Shown: in pieces, positions 23,886-35,372 of the stretch
How positions within the stretch are numbered: position 1 is the first letter of the stretch
Layout of the letters: each line of letters starts with the position of its first letter
Origin: Pyrocephalus nanus
Lineage: Eukaryota > Chordata > Aves > Passeriformes > Tyrannidae
Direction: 5' to 3'
Assembly (NCBI GenBank): GCA_038380795.1
Contig: CM076267.1
Coordinates: forward strand, 36,704,232 to 36,768,231
Length of the DNA stretch: 64,000 nucleotides
Position numbers and translations under genes: made by a program
The notes under the pieces: generated by a model
Told to the model about the DNA's origin: nothing
Databases searched by the model: none
The model's input: only the letters and a program-made list of their open reading frames with translations

Positions 23886-25862
23886 GTAAGACTCCTTTTC
23901 CTTTGAATCCCACGTTTTGCCAAGGAAAATTCACTACATTGCTGCCGGGAAATTGATGGCTATTGGTCATTTTTAATTTCCGAGAATGATTTAAAACAAC
24001 CAGCTACTGGGCAGCTTTTTTCCACAGGCTGAAATCAAACCACCCTGGAGAGAGACTTCCTTGAATTAATGAGGATTTTCTCACAAAAACAGGGATTTCA
24101 TCTGCCAGCTACAAATTACCATCCTCAGTGAATGTGTATTATTTGCCAGGCAGGTCCAGTTCGGATTTAGTTTTAATGGAATCTGACATATATTTCTTTA
24201 ATCTGGCCGAAACCCCAAAGGCCACGCTCTGGGACTCATATTTTGGTTTTAAGTCCAGGCTCTGCAACGTCAGTTGATTTGCTTTGGTTGTACTTTCCTA
24301 CCATTCACTTCCCAAACTGTCTGTCCGTGTTAAGTTGTTCCTGTTTGGGGTGGTGGAACATAAACATCACTTTGAAATGGGAGGAAATAACCCTCAAGAG
24401 TGTATTTGGTGAATGCAAACCCCAGGTCTTCACACCTATTCCTTGACATTTGCTTTTACCAGGATTGTTCTGTGGGGTCTTCAAAGCTGAGTTAGAAATT
24501 CAAAGCTATTTTGTAGTCTCTGAAATATGAACATGCTTTTGTTCCCGGACACAAATGTCTTCCCTAGGAAATGACTCCTTCCCTTCTGAACTGTGCTCAC
24601 ACAATATCCCTGCACAGTCCTGGGCCTGAAGGGGTGGTTTTTTCCAGTAGCAGCATGGATCCCACACACGGATCCTAAAATCCCACCCGGGCCTCTCGCT
24701 CCAGTGTAGGTTTCCTTCAGGGTCACAAATCTTCAACAGGACTCTGCCTCACTTCAGGTCTCTCATAAAGTCTTGGCTTTCTCATGCAGCCACTTACTCC
24801 AGTGTAGACTCTTCCACGAGCTGCTTGGGAGTCTCCTCACTCCAACAATCTTCCAAAGGTAGCAAGGATTTATTTTTCAGTCTTTTCCCTGCTGAAGGGA
24901 GAGAGCAAAAGGGAGGGAGAAACGGCCCCCCCTTCGAACTTCTCTCTCCTCCGGCTGCCAGCTTTGGCCTTGAACACTTGGGTATCTCTCTGCCAGAATT
25001 CTTCTGCAGTGGTTTTCATCCAAGCAGTCAGTCCTCTAAAGTGTTTTTTCCTTTACCCTCTTACAAGAGAGAAGGGGGAGCTTCAGTGCCACACCTGCCC
25101 CCGGCCCAGGGCCGAGGGAGGAGAGAGGTCTGGCCCCCACCTGGGGCTGCCGCCGCTCCTACAGGGCTGCCTAATTTCAACTGCTCCCAATTTCAACTGC
25201 GCCACAGCCTTCTCTTCCATTCTCTTAAATATGTGATTAGCAAAGGCATTACTGAACTTTTTGATGGGCTTTTTCTCCGGAAATCCACCTGGACAAAACC
25301 ACCTTCAGCCCCAGGGCATCAATGACATCAAAAGCAATGGGGTGAGGCTGAAAAATCGTGTTTGTGCTGAAGCTGCTGGTTGGCCCAGTCAGGCCTGAGC
25401 CCTGGGCTCTCTCCTGGGTCTCTGGTGGTTGTTGGAACACCATCAGGGTCTGTTCTAGGCCTGCTGGGGAGGAGTTTGACACCGGCTGTGGAACAGCTGT
25501 GTGAAGCGTGAACTTGGGCTTCACCTCCACACACCTGCCCCTCACCCTCTGTGGAGATTCCTGCCTGCTCAGAAGAGCTGGTTCATCCTCCTTCTCCCCT
25601 TCTCCCGCTGTGTCCTCAGAGGAACGATCCAAACATCCACCAATCCACCCACAAGGAGGCTCTTTGGCTCTGCTGCCGGGGTGGTGGAGCTGCTCACACT
25701 GGCACCTCCTGCCTTCCTGACAGACAAGTCCTGAGAGACCTGACAGCTCCTGCAGGAGCTGATTCCCCACTGGCACCAGGGAAGTGGCTCAGCCCACGAA
25801 GGGTCACAGGTTGACTTTCAAAAGAGAATAGAAGAAAAATAAACCACCTGCAATCCAAAGCA

Positions 25863-25875
25863 GTGAATTATTAAC
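25863..25875 (+). promoter_or_regulatory. HNF1-like site, first-exon copy 3
   Basis: GTGAATTATTAAC, 104 bp before the ATG at 25979. Confidence 0.65.
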
Positions 25876-25978
25876 TGAGGGACTATCTCGAAGCAAAGTG
25901 CAACACCCATCTTTTCCCCTCAAAAGCGCCTTCCAGCCACAGCCTGCAGCAGAAGCGTCTCCCTCAGCCACAAGGAAC

Positions 25979-26833
25979 ATGGCTCTGAGGTTCTGCCCTG
26001 CCTGCATTTTCCTCCTCCTCCTCCTCCTCCTGCCCAGCCCCTCGGCCGGGGGGAAGCTGCTGGTGGTGCCCATGGTGGGGAGCCACTGGCTGAGCATGAA
26101 GGAGGTGGTAGAGGAGCTGAGCCGGCGGGGCCACGAGGTGGTGGTGGTGGTGCCGGAGGTGGCCTGGCAGATGGAGACCTCTCAGGCCTACAAGGTGGTC
26201 ACGTACCCGGTGACGCAGACGCTGGAGGAGCTGGACGGTTCCTTCCGTGCCTATGTGGACACCCACCTGAAGGGCCTGCCCTTCCCCCTGAACGCCCTGG
26301 AAATGTACAGGAGCTCGGTGCACGTCTTCAGCACCTTCTTTGGCCAGTGCAAGGACCTGTTCCGCAGCCAGGAGACCCTGAGGGCGCTGAACCAGACCGG
26401 GTTCGACGCCGTGCTGACCGACCCCGTCTTCTTGTGCGGGGCCACGCTCGCCAACTACCTCTCCCTCCCCTTCGTGTTCTTCATGAGGGGCTTCGGCTGC
26501 AACCTCCACTTCGAGGTCCCCCAGTGCCCAAGTCCCCTGTCCTACGTCCCACGGCTGTTCACCTTCAACTCGGACCGCATGACCTTCCTGCAGAGGGTGG
26601 AGAACGCCCTGGTTTCCCTCCTGGAGCTCAAGTACTGCGATGGTTTCTACGCAGAGGCGCTGAAGTTCTCCTCGGAAGTCCTGCAGAGGGACGTGACCAT
26701 CAAGGACCTTGTGAACTCTGCTTCCATCTGGCTGCTGAGGTTCGACTTTGTCTTTGAGTACGTCAGGCCCGTGATGCCCAACATGGTCTTCGTCGGAGGA
26801 ATAAACTGTGCTGATAAGAAACCCCTGACTAAG
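25979..26833 (+). CDS. UGT1A: UGT1A alternative first exon, copy 3
   Basis: 285 codons, donor AAG|GTAAGA. Matches copies 1 and 2 except Ser113, Val180 and Asp279 (NCADKK, as in copy 4, where copies 1 and 2 have NCAKKK). The Asp at 279 shared with copy 4 but not copy 2 suggests exchange between neighbours. The open frame runs into the intron because no stop follows at once; the splice donor is the real end. Confidence 0.95.
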
Positions 26834-28810
26834 GTAAGACTCCTTTTCCTTCGAATCCCACGTTTTGCCAAGGAAAATTCACTACATTGCTGCCGGGAAA
26901 TTGATGGCTATTGGTAATTTTTAATTTCCGAGAATGATTTAAAACAACCAGCTACTGGGCAGCTTTTTTCCACAGGCTGAAATCAAACCACCCTGGAGAG
27001 AGACTTCCTTGAATTAATGAGGATTTTCTCACAAAAACAGGGATTTCATCTGCCAGCTACAAATTACCATCCTCAGTGAATGTGTATTATTTGCCAGGCA
27101 GGTCCAGTTCGGATTTAGTTTTAATGGAATCTGACATATATTTCTTTAATCTGGCCGAAACCCCAAAGGCCACGCTCTGGGACTCATATTTTGGTTTTAA
27201 GTCCAGGCTCTGCAACGTCAGTTGATTTGCTTTGGTTGTACTTTCCTACCATTCACTTCCCAAACTGTCTGTCCGTGTTAAGTTGTTCCTGTTTGGGGTG
27301 GTGGAACATAAACATCACTTTGAAATGGGAGGAAATAACCCTCAAGAGTGTATTTGGTGAATGCAAACCCCAGGTCTTCACACCTATTCCTTGACATTTG
27401 CTTTTACCAGGATTGTTCTGTGGGGTCTTCAAAGCTGAGTTAGAAATTCAAAGCTATTTTGTAGTCTCTGAAATATGAACATGCTTTTGTTCCCGGACAC
27501 AAATGTCTTCCCTAGGAAATGACTCCTTCCCTTCTGAACTGTGCTCACACAATATCCCTGCACAGTCCTGGGCCTGAAGGGGTGGTTTTTTCCAGTAGCA
27601 GCATGGATCCCACACACGGATCCTAAAATCCCACCCGGGCCTCTCGCTCCAGTGTAGGTTTCCTTCAGGGTCACAAATCTTCAACAGGACTCTGCCTCAC
27701 TTCAGGTCTCTCATAAAGTCTTGGCTTTCTCATGCAGCCACTTACTCCAGTGTAGACTCTTCCACGAGCTGCTTGGGAGTCTCCTCATTCCAACAATCTT
27801 CCAAAGGTAGCAAGGATTTATTTTTCAGTCTTTTCCCTGCTGAAGGGAGAGAGCAAAAGGGAGGGAGAAACGGCCCCCCCTTCGAACTTCTCTCTCCTCC
27901 GGCTGCCAGCTTTGGCCTTGAACACTTGGGTATCTCTCTGCCAGAATTCTTCTGCAGTGGTTTTCATCCAAGCAGTCAGTCCTCTAAAGTGTTTTTTCCT
28001 TTACCCTCTTACAAGAGAGAAGGGGGAGCTTCAGTGCCACACCTGCCCCCGGCCCAGGGCCGAGGGAGGAGAGAGGTCTGGCCCCCACCTGGGGCTGCCG
28101 CCGCTCCTACAGGGCTGCCTAATTTCAACTGCTCCCAATTTCAACTGCGCCACAGCCTTCTCTTCCATTCTCTTAAATATGTGATTAGCAAAGGCATTAC
28201 TGAACTTTTTGATGGGCTTTTTCTCCGGAAATCCACCTGGACAAAACCACCTTCAGCCCCAGGGCATCAATGACATCAAAAGCAATGGGGTGAGGCTGAA
28301 AAATCGTGTTTGTGCTGAAGCTGCTGGTTGGCCCAGTCAGGCCTGAGCCCTGGGCTCTCTCCTGGGTCTCTGGTGGTTGTTGGAACACCATCAGGGTCTG
28401 TTCTAGGCCTGCTGGGGAGGAGTTTGACACCGGCTGTGGAACAGCTGTGTGAAGCGTGAACTTGGGCTTCACCTCCACACACCTGCCCCTCACCCTCTGT
28501 GGAGATTCCTGCCTGCTCAGAAGAGCTGGTTCATCCTCCTTCTCCCCTTCTCCCGCTGTGTCCTCAGAGGAACGATCCAAACATCCACCAATCCACCCAC
28601 AAGGAGGCTCTTTGGCTCTGCTGCCGGGGTGGTGGAGCTGCTCACACTGGCACCTCCTGCCTTCCTGACAGACAAGTCCTGAGAGACCTGACAGCTCCTG
28701 CAGGAGCTGATTCCCCACTGGCACCAGGGAAGTGGCTCAGCCCACGAAGGGTCACAGGTTGACTTTCAAAAGAGAATAGAAGAAAAATAAACCACCTGCA
28801 ATCCAAAGCA

Positions 28811-28823
28811 GTGAATTATTAAC
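28811..28823 (+). promoter_or_regulatory. HNF1-like site, first-exon copy 4
   Basis: GTGAATTATTAAC, 104 bp before the ATG at 28927; retained although the exon itself has diverged. Confidence 0.65.
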
Positions 28824-28926
28824 TGAGGGACTATCTCGAAGCAAAGTGCAACACCCATCTTTTCCCCTCAAAAGCGCCTTCCAGCCACAGCCTGCAGCAG
28901 AAGCGTCTCCTTCAGCCACAAGGAAC

Positions 28927-29781
28927 ATGGCTCTGAGGTTCTGCCCTGCCTGCATTTTCCTCCTCCTCCTCCTCCTCCTGCCCAGCCCCTCGGCCGGGGG
29001 GAAGCTGCTGGTGGTGCCCATGGTGGGGAGCCACTGGCTGAGCATGCAGAAGGTGGTGGAGAAGCTGAGCCGGCGGGGCCACGAGGTGGTGGTGGTGGTG
29101 CCGGAGGTGGCCTGGAATTTGGAGACCTCTCAGGCCTACAAGGTGGTCACGTACCCGGTGACGCAGATGCCAGAGGAGGTGGAGGATGTCTTCCGTGACT
29201 ACATGGATGCCCACCTGAAGGGCCTGCCCTTCCCCCTGAATGCCCTGGAAGTGTACAGGAGCTCGGTGAAGATCTATAACATCTTCTTTGGCCAGTGCAA
29301 GGACCTGTTCCGCAGCCAGGAGACCCTGAGGGCGCTGAACCAGACCGGGTTCGACGCCGTGCTGACCGACCCCGTCTTCTTCTGCGGGCCCATGCTCGCC
29401 AACTACCTCTCCCTCCCCTTCGTGTTCTTCATGAGGGCCTTGGACTGCAACCTCCACTTCGAGGCCCCCCAGTGCCCAAGTCCCCTGTCCTACGTCCCAC
29501 GGCTGTTCACCTTCAACTCGGACCGCATGACCTTCCTGCAGAGGGTGGAGAACGCCCTGGTTTCCCTTCTGGGACTCAAGTACTGTGATGGGTACTATGA
29601 AGAAGCGCTGAAGTTCTCCTCGGAAGTCCTGCAGAGGGACGTGACCGTCGAGGACCTTCTGCACTCTGCTTCCATCTGGCTGATGAGGTTTGACTTTGTC
29701 TTTGAGTACGTCAGGCCCGTGATGCCCAACATGGTCTTCATTGGAGGAATAAACTGTGCTGATAAGAAACCCCTGACTAAG
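28927..29781 (+). CDS. UGT1A: UGT1A alternative first exon, copy 4 (mosaic)
   Basis: 285 codons, donor AAG|GTAAGG. The signal peptide and first 40 residues equal copies 1-3. Changes then cluster in patches: QKVVEK at 41-46, PEEVEDVFRDYMDAH near 82-96, KIYNIF near 115-120, FCGPML near 151-156, ALDC near 171-174, and GYYEE near 222-226. Long identical stretches lie between them. GSHWLSM and LTDP are intact. The patches fall in the substrate-binding half, so specificity may differ. The pattern fits partial gene conversion of an older paralog by copies 1-3, or the reverse. Confidence 0.95.
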
Positions 29782-30076
29782 GTAAGGCTCCTTTTCCTTC
29801 AAATCCCGCGTTTTGCCAAGGAAAATTCACTACATTGCTGCCGGGAAATTGATGGCTATTGGTCATTTTTAATTTCCGAGGATGACTTAAAACCACCAGC
29901 TTTGGGCAGCTTTTTTCCACAGGCTGAAATCAAACCACCCTGGAGAGAGTCTCTGAAATATGAACATGGTTTTGTTCCCGGACACAAATGTCTTCCCTAG
30001 GAAATGACTCCTTCCCTTCTGAACTGTGCTCACACAATATCCCTGCACAGTCCTGGGTCTGAAGGGGTGGTTTTTT

Positions 30077-31585
30077 GCTTTCCTCTTTCAGGTTTCTTTT
30101 ATGCTCTTTGACAGACTTAGGCAGAGCCCACTAAACCTGACAAATAAGAATAATCTTGACAAATAAGAACAACGTTATAAACTAGAATATTAGAATAACT
30201 AAGTAACTCAGGCATTCCTTCACTTTAGACTCAAAGGCTGGCACAAGTTTGAGATTTAAGAGGCAAATTCTTGCTGTTTGCATGACATATACTGTGCATC
30301 TTGAGGACCTCAGAGCTGCAAAGAGTCTGTAAGGTTTGCTACAAGGGCAGAGCCATCCTGCCCTCACTGTCTACAGAATGATATCTCACTGAATATTTTA
30401 TCTCTAGACCTGCCACCTTCTGTCTTCACACTCTCAGCAGGTGAAAATCACATCTTCCAGACCTGGCAAAACCTTGTGTATTCCTCCTCTCTGCCTTTCT
30501 TATTTTAGCCCCATTTTCTGCAGACAGTTACTTCCTTCAACAGCTGGTTACTTACAGTTACTTACTTAAACAGCTGGTTAACTGCAAACATTCACATAAA
30601 CTCCAGATTTAAGTAGGTGGTAACTCAAATAAAGAAAAAAATGCAGCTGAAAAGAAAAAAAAAAAAAAAAAGCCCCTTGTCCCTCCAAGCACAAGGATGG
30701 AGAGCCCAGGTCCTGTTTTGAAACCCTCCAGGCAGACCCAGCAGCACGTGGGGAGCTCTGGTAAAGGAACATTTCTAACTGGTCCTTCCAAATGAAAGGG
30801 AATGTCTTAGCCTGACAGTGCTGGTCTGACCAGGTTCATCTCAGCTTGCTCCTCCCCACATCCCTGCACCTCCTGTGGTTTGCAGAAGAGATAGTGAAGG
30901 AAGCTGTAAAACACAAAAATCCCCGCCTGCCTCAAGTTCCCCAGGCCGTAGGAACTTCATCTTCTGGTTAAGTTAAAATTTAAAAAGATTTAATTAATTA
31001 ATAATTAATTTTTAAATTTTAATTTAAAAATTAAAACGATATCTGAGAGAGGGCTGTGGACAAAAATCTGCAAAGGGTTTAAGAGTGTTGTATTTATTTA
31101 CAAATATCAAACACATTGATATTTGCTGTACAAATATTTGTAATAGTTCCAATTACAGTTACCTGGACAGCCCTAAATGTCACCTGTCTGTTAGGGCAGT
31201 CATTCATTTCAGGATAATTTACTATCACTTCCACATCATTTTTAGTTCCAGCTTAGGAAAGAGCTGTGTGATCTCCTTCCCTGCTGCTTCTTGCCCTCAC
31301 AGAGGTTTCAATGACTTTCCAACTCCCAGAATTGCTTTTGTGGGATGTTTTTCCTCTGAAGTCCTGCTGGCCAAACTAAATCCTGTCTTATCCTGTGAAG
31401 GCAAAATGCCAGGGCAGGAAAAACCTGAGGGGGGGAATTGGGCAGGTTCATGTCAGCAACCACCAACCTGCACTTGCCAGACCTTGCTCAGCATCCAAAA
31501 AAAGAGAAAGGGCTGGCTTCAACTGCACAAGGATTCCTCCAGGGATAAGCCTGACCCATCATCCAGAGACTTGGGAAATCAAATT
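30077..31585. other. Intergenic, mostly unrecognised
   Basis: Follows the fourth duplication unit. Holds a poly-A run near 30655-30671 and an AT-rich inverted repeat at 30973-31022. No exon with UGT motifs seen. Confidence 0.5.
30973..31022. repeat. AT-only perfect inverted repeat, 14-bp arms
   Basis: TTAAAATTTAAAAA at 30973-30986 is the exact reverse complement of 31009-31022. The 22-nt loop is also A/T-rich (TAATTAATTAATAATTA). Confidence 0.85.
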
Positions 31586-31589
31586 ACAT

Positions 31590-31755
31590 CGAATCCCAGC
31601 ATGGGTTGGGTTGGGAGGGACCTTAAAGCTCATCCAGTCCCATGGGCAGGGACACATCCCACTAGCCCAGGATGCTCCAAGCCCCATCCAGCCTGGCCTT
31701 GGACACTTCCAGGGATCCAGGGGCAGCCATAGCTTCTCTGGGCATCACTCTGGGA
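31590..31755 (-). mobile_element. CR1 LINE 3' fragment
   Basis: GCATGGGTTGGGTTGGGAGG, then CCACTAGCCCAGGATGCTCC, the CAGCCTGGCCTTGGACACTT block and ATAGCTTCTCTGGGCATC. Reverse orientation. Confidence 0.85.
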
Positions 31756-33935
31756 TTTGAGCAACCTCTCCCTGCTTGCAGGGCCTGGAGCACAAGCTGG
31801 GGCATCAATCTCACCCCACAGGAGGAAAACAAATCCTGGTTTTTGTGGAACCAACCCTTCCAGGCTGCCTGGAAAACATTTGGGTTTAGCTCTAGTTTTA
31901 GTGCTGCTGAGATATCCATTTTCCACCCTTTTTCCTTAATCCCCCTGTTTGCTGCTCAGAAATCCACACATCCCAGGGATGATCAGTTGGGGGGAGTTTA
32001 GGACAGTGTCAACTCCCCAAAGCCAGCTCAGAGACACCCTGGAATAACCCCCACAAGCCTTGTCCCCTCTGAGAGGAGAACAAACCCGCAGCCTGGGGTC
32101 CCCCAGGCCTGGTTTAACACAAACCTGACATCCTTTAGTCCCCCCTGGGGAAGCTTTTCCTCCAAGCAGGCCCACAGCTCTCACTCCTGGAGCCCTCAGC
32201 TCACCAGCCCCCTGTTTGCACATCAATCAGGAGCACCACACCCTTCAGAGGTGAAAGGGCTGCAGGTGCCCTTTGCTCCTGCTAATGAAAAACAAACACA
32301 GGGAAACTTTGCACGTTAGTTTGAAATATTGACCAGGCTGTAATTTTCTCAGTAATAATTACCCAGCTTTGATCTGACCTGTGCTAACCTAGAACTTCAT
32401 CCTTTCTTACCTCTGATTTTTTTTTTCTTTAATTCTGCCCTTCCTGTTGCTGCCTCACCTTTGCCACAGTTTTTGCTCTGGTGGTATGGTACAAAAAGTC
32501 TGTGGAGTCCATAGGAAAGTGTAGCAATACCATCAGAGATTTATCCTCTTACAGTCAAGGCAAGAAGAACTTTCATTGGCTGTTTTCAGCCACCTGATTT
32601 TGCTGAAAATCTTTGGGTCCAGAGCAAAAAACACACCAAGTAGCAAGTTCCAAATGACTTTGGTTAGCTCTTGTCACAGCAGTTGCAACAAACCCTTTTG
32701 TCTCCAAATTTCCAGCATTTCATGAGAGTTAATCATAGACCTGGTCAGTCTCACACCTTCAGTCTAGGCTGTCTCCCAAACATCTCTCAAATATTGCCCC
32801 TCACATTTTTAGTCCTGTCTAAAAAATTGCTTTTTTCCACGTCTAAAGGTGGTTCTTCCTTCTCAGTGTGACACACTGGAGCTTCTCAGAGCAGTCCCAG
32901 CTCCCTCTGGGTGTCTACCTAGACACCCCGTTCTCCAAGGCTGTAAGGGTTTGCTTCTCCACCCTGAAGGTGTTGGGAATCCCACCACCACCAAGAGAAA
33001 AAAATGGGAAAGCCTTTGTACTGGTGGTGGTTTTGCTCTTTTCTTCTCAAGGACATCTTCCTTAGCACCACCCAAAAAGACTTCACCACCCACCAAAAGT
33101 CTTTGGTCTGGCACTGCTTTTGCTTGTATAGATCCCAGAACATTCCTCCAGCAAAGCCCTGAGGGCCTCAGTTCACTGCAGGGAATTTCAGGGAATTTCA
33201 AGGCTGGGCTGCTGCTCAGAGGGGAACATGGGAGAGGGAAGGTGAGCTTGGAGCTCAGGGCTGAAGAGCCCAGGAGACACCTGGACGTGGTTGCTGATGT
33301 GTCTGTGAAAGGAGGAGAGAGCTCAGAGGTCTGGTTTTCCCACGTGTGTGTGTGTGCTGTCAGTGGGATCAGGGAGAGGTATCACACCTCCTCCGAAATT
33401 TTGCTTTGTTCACAGCCCATAGAAAGGGTTGGCAAGGCCATGACCAGAGGCCATGGCTCCTTCTTTGTGTCCCAAAAGGCCTGTTCCACCCTCCTTTCCC
33501 TTTGCTTGCCCTGAGCCCAGCATTTAGTTCCTCTTTTTTTTGGTCTAGTACCACCAGGGGTAAAAAGCCAAACAGGACTGTTCTGCTCCTCCTCAGCTCT
33601 GGGACTGCCTGATACATCCTGGAGGCTGTGATCTCTTCAGAAGAACTGCAGGTTTGAGTGCTTCCAGAGGCTGGGAATTTAACAGGAGCCTTGTGTTCTC
33701 AGCGGGGTTAGCCCATGAAGGAGATGGTGCTGCAGTTTCCAGCCCTTCTGCAGGGTGTGTTTGAAGGGCTGCCCTTCAAAAGCAAAAGCAGGTTTGTTGT
33801 GTTAGGAGGTGTGTAATCCAGGAGGGAACAGTTAGTGACCTGCTGAGCCACTTGGATCCTCGGGATCAGATGGGATCCACGCTGGGGTGATGAGTGAGCT
33901 GGCGGAAGAGCTCGCCAAGCCGCTCTCCATCATTT
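31756..33935. other. Intergenic, nothing recognised
   Basis: Between CR1 fragments. Open frames are short or unlike known proteins. A GT microsatellite-like GTGTGTGTGTG lies near 33345-33356. Confidence 0.45.
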
Positions 33936-33939
33936 CCCA

Positions 33940-34013
33940 AGTCAGGGTTGCACTTGATGATCTCGGAGGCCTTTTCCAACCCAGCTGATTCCATGATTCT
34001 GTGATTCTCTGAT
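33940..34013 (+). mobile_element. CR1-type LINE 3' tip
   Basis: CACTTGATGATCTCGGAGGC followed by CTTTTCCAACCCAGC and ATTCCATGATTCTGTGATTC, a CR1 3' terminus with its octamer-like tail, sense orientation. Confidence 0.7.
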
Positions 34014-34272
34014 TTCCCAAGTCAGTGGTCTTATCCACAATTATTACTGCAAGATGCCAGCCCTGCTCTTAGTTTCGTGGAGGAAGGAAGGTGCTGACAG
34101 ACTTCCAAGCTTAAACATTAACAGAGAGCCCGAATGTTTTTCCAAGAACACCGCGCTTCCCTTCCATTACACGGACACGTGCACTATTGCAGGCTAATCC
34201 CAACAGTGATAGGAAGTTAAATATTTGTTTCTGTGGTCAATAAGTTCCCTGCTTAGCTTGCATGGACCTGCA

Positions 34273-34279
34273 TATAAAG
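34273..34279 (+). promoter_or_regulatory. TATA box of first-exon copy 5
   Basis: TATAAAG, 52 bp before the ATG at 34331. Upstream, TATTTGTTT at about 34222-34230 resembles a FOXA (HNF3) site, plausible for a liver gene. Confidence 0.6.
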
Positions 34280-34330
34280 GAGTGTGCCAGAGCCCTGCGG
34301 AGCAGAACCCTCTGGTTCCCTTCCACCGCA

Positions 34331-35200
34331 ATGGCTCTCCCCTCCCAGCGCTTTCTCGGCCAGACGAGCCTCCTGCTTCTCCTGACGTGGTCCTTCATCC
34401 TTGCTGAAGGCGGGAAGATCCTGGTAATCCCTCAGGACGGGAGCCACTGGCTCAGCATGCGCCCGGTGGTGGAGAAGCTCCGTCAGAAGGGCCACGAGGT
34501 GGTGGTGGTGGTGCCCTCCACGAGCCTGTACATGACGTCGAAGGAGCCTCAGAACTACACCGTGAGGGTCTACCCCGCCCCCTACCCGGACGGGTATTTG
34601 GCTGCCGCGCTCAAGGCCTTCATCGATGCTCATTTCACTGGAGGGTCCGTTCTGAACCTCATTATTGCCTCGTACCAGAGCACGATAGAGCTGTCCAACA
34701 TCTTCTTCATGAACTGCGAGAGCCTCCTGCGCGAGCCAGGCCTGATGCGGGACCTGGCGGACAGCGAGTTCGACGTGGTGTTCACGGATCCCATCCTCAT
34801 GTGTGGGCCCGTGGTGGCCGAGTACCTTGCAGTCCCTTCTGTCTACTTCCTGCGGGGCTTTCCCTGTGGGATGGATTTCGATGCCACCCAGTGCCCAAAC
34901 CCTCCTTCCTACATCCCCAGGTTCTTCCTGTACTATTCAGACACCATGACCTTTGCTCAGCGCGTGAAGAACATGCTGGTGCATCTCCTGGAGCTCTTTT
35001 ACTGTAAACCAGTATATGCTAAAATGGAAGAACTTGCACATGAGGTGTTGAAGAAGAAGGTGACAGCCACAGAGCTGCTGAGCCGTGGGTCGTTTTGGTT
35101 GATGAGATACGATTTTGTGTTCGAGTTCCCAAGACCAGTGATGCCCAACATGGCTTTTATTGGGGGGATAAACTGTCAGCAGAAGAAAAAACTCTCTCAG
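34331..35200 (+). CDS. UGT1A: UGT1A alternative first exon, copy 5
   Basis: 870 nt, 290 codons, the longest first exon here, donor CAG|GTATAA. The signal peptide (LLLLLTWSFILAEG) is followed by GKILVIPQDGSHWLSM with the catalytic-type His; FTDPILMCG holds the Asp. It ends MPNMAFIGGINC before the splice. A few extra residues near STSLYMTSKEPQNYTV account for the length. Diverged from copies 1-4, so an old paralog with probably distinct substrates. An in-frame upstream ATG at 34262 lies before the TATA box and is unlikely to be used. Confidence 0.95.
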
Positions 35201-35293
35201 GTATAACATTTTATTTTGTTGGGGTTTTTTTGTTTGTTTATTTGTTTGTGTTTTTTTCTGGTGAAAAGGCAAAAATATAATTAGGAAAATAGT

Positions 35294-35372
35294 CGTAGAA
35301 TCACAGAATGGTTTGGGTTGGAAGGGACTTGGAAGGTCGTCTCACTTGGCAGGGATGCCACTCCCATCCCTA
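35294..35372 (-). mobile_element. CR1 LINE 3' fragment
   Basis: GTAGAATCACAGAATGGTTT followed by GGGTTGGAAGGGACTTGGAA, reverse orientation, in the intron just downstream of copy 5. Confidence 0.8.

Larger units (their letters stand above)
19418..30076 (+). repeat. Tandem segmental duplication: three 2.95-kb units plus a partial fourth
   Basis: Units 19418-22366 (2949 bp), 22367-25314 (2948), 25315-28262 (2948) and 28263-30076 (partial). Each holds a promoter, one UGT1A first exon and 3' flank. Units 1-3 differ by very few bases, for example a one-base C-run change and a handful of substitutions. The fourth matches upstream of its exon, is mosaic within the exon, lacks about 460 bp of the 3' flank and loses homology at about 30076. 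Confidence 0.96.
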
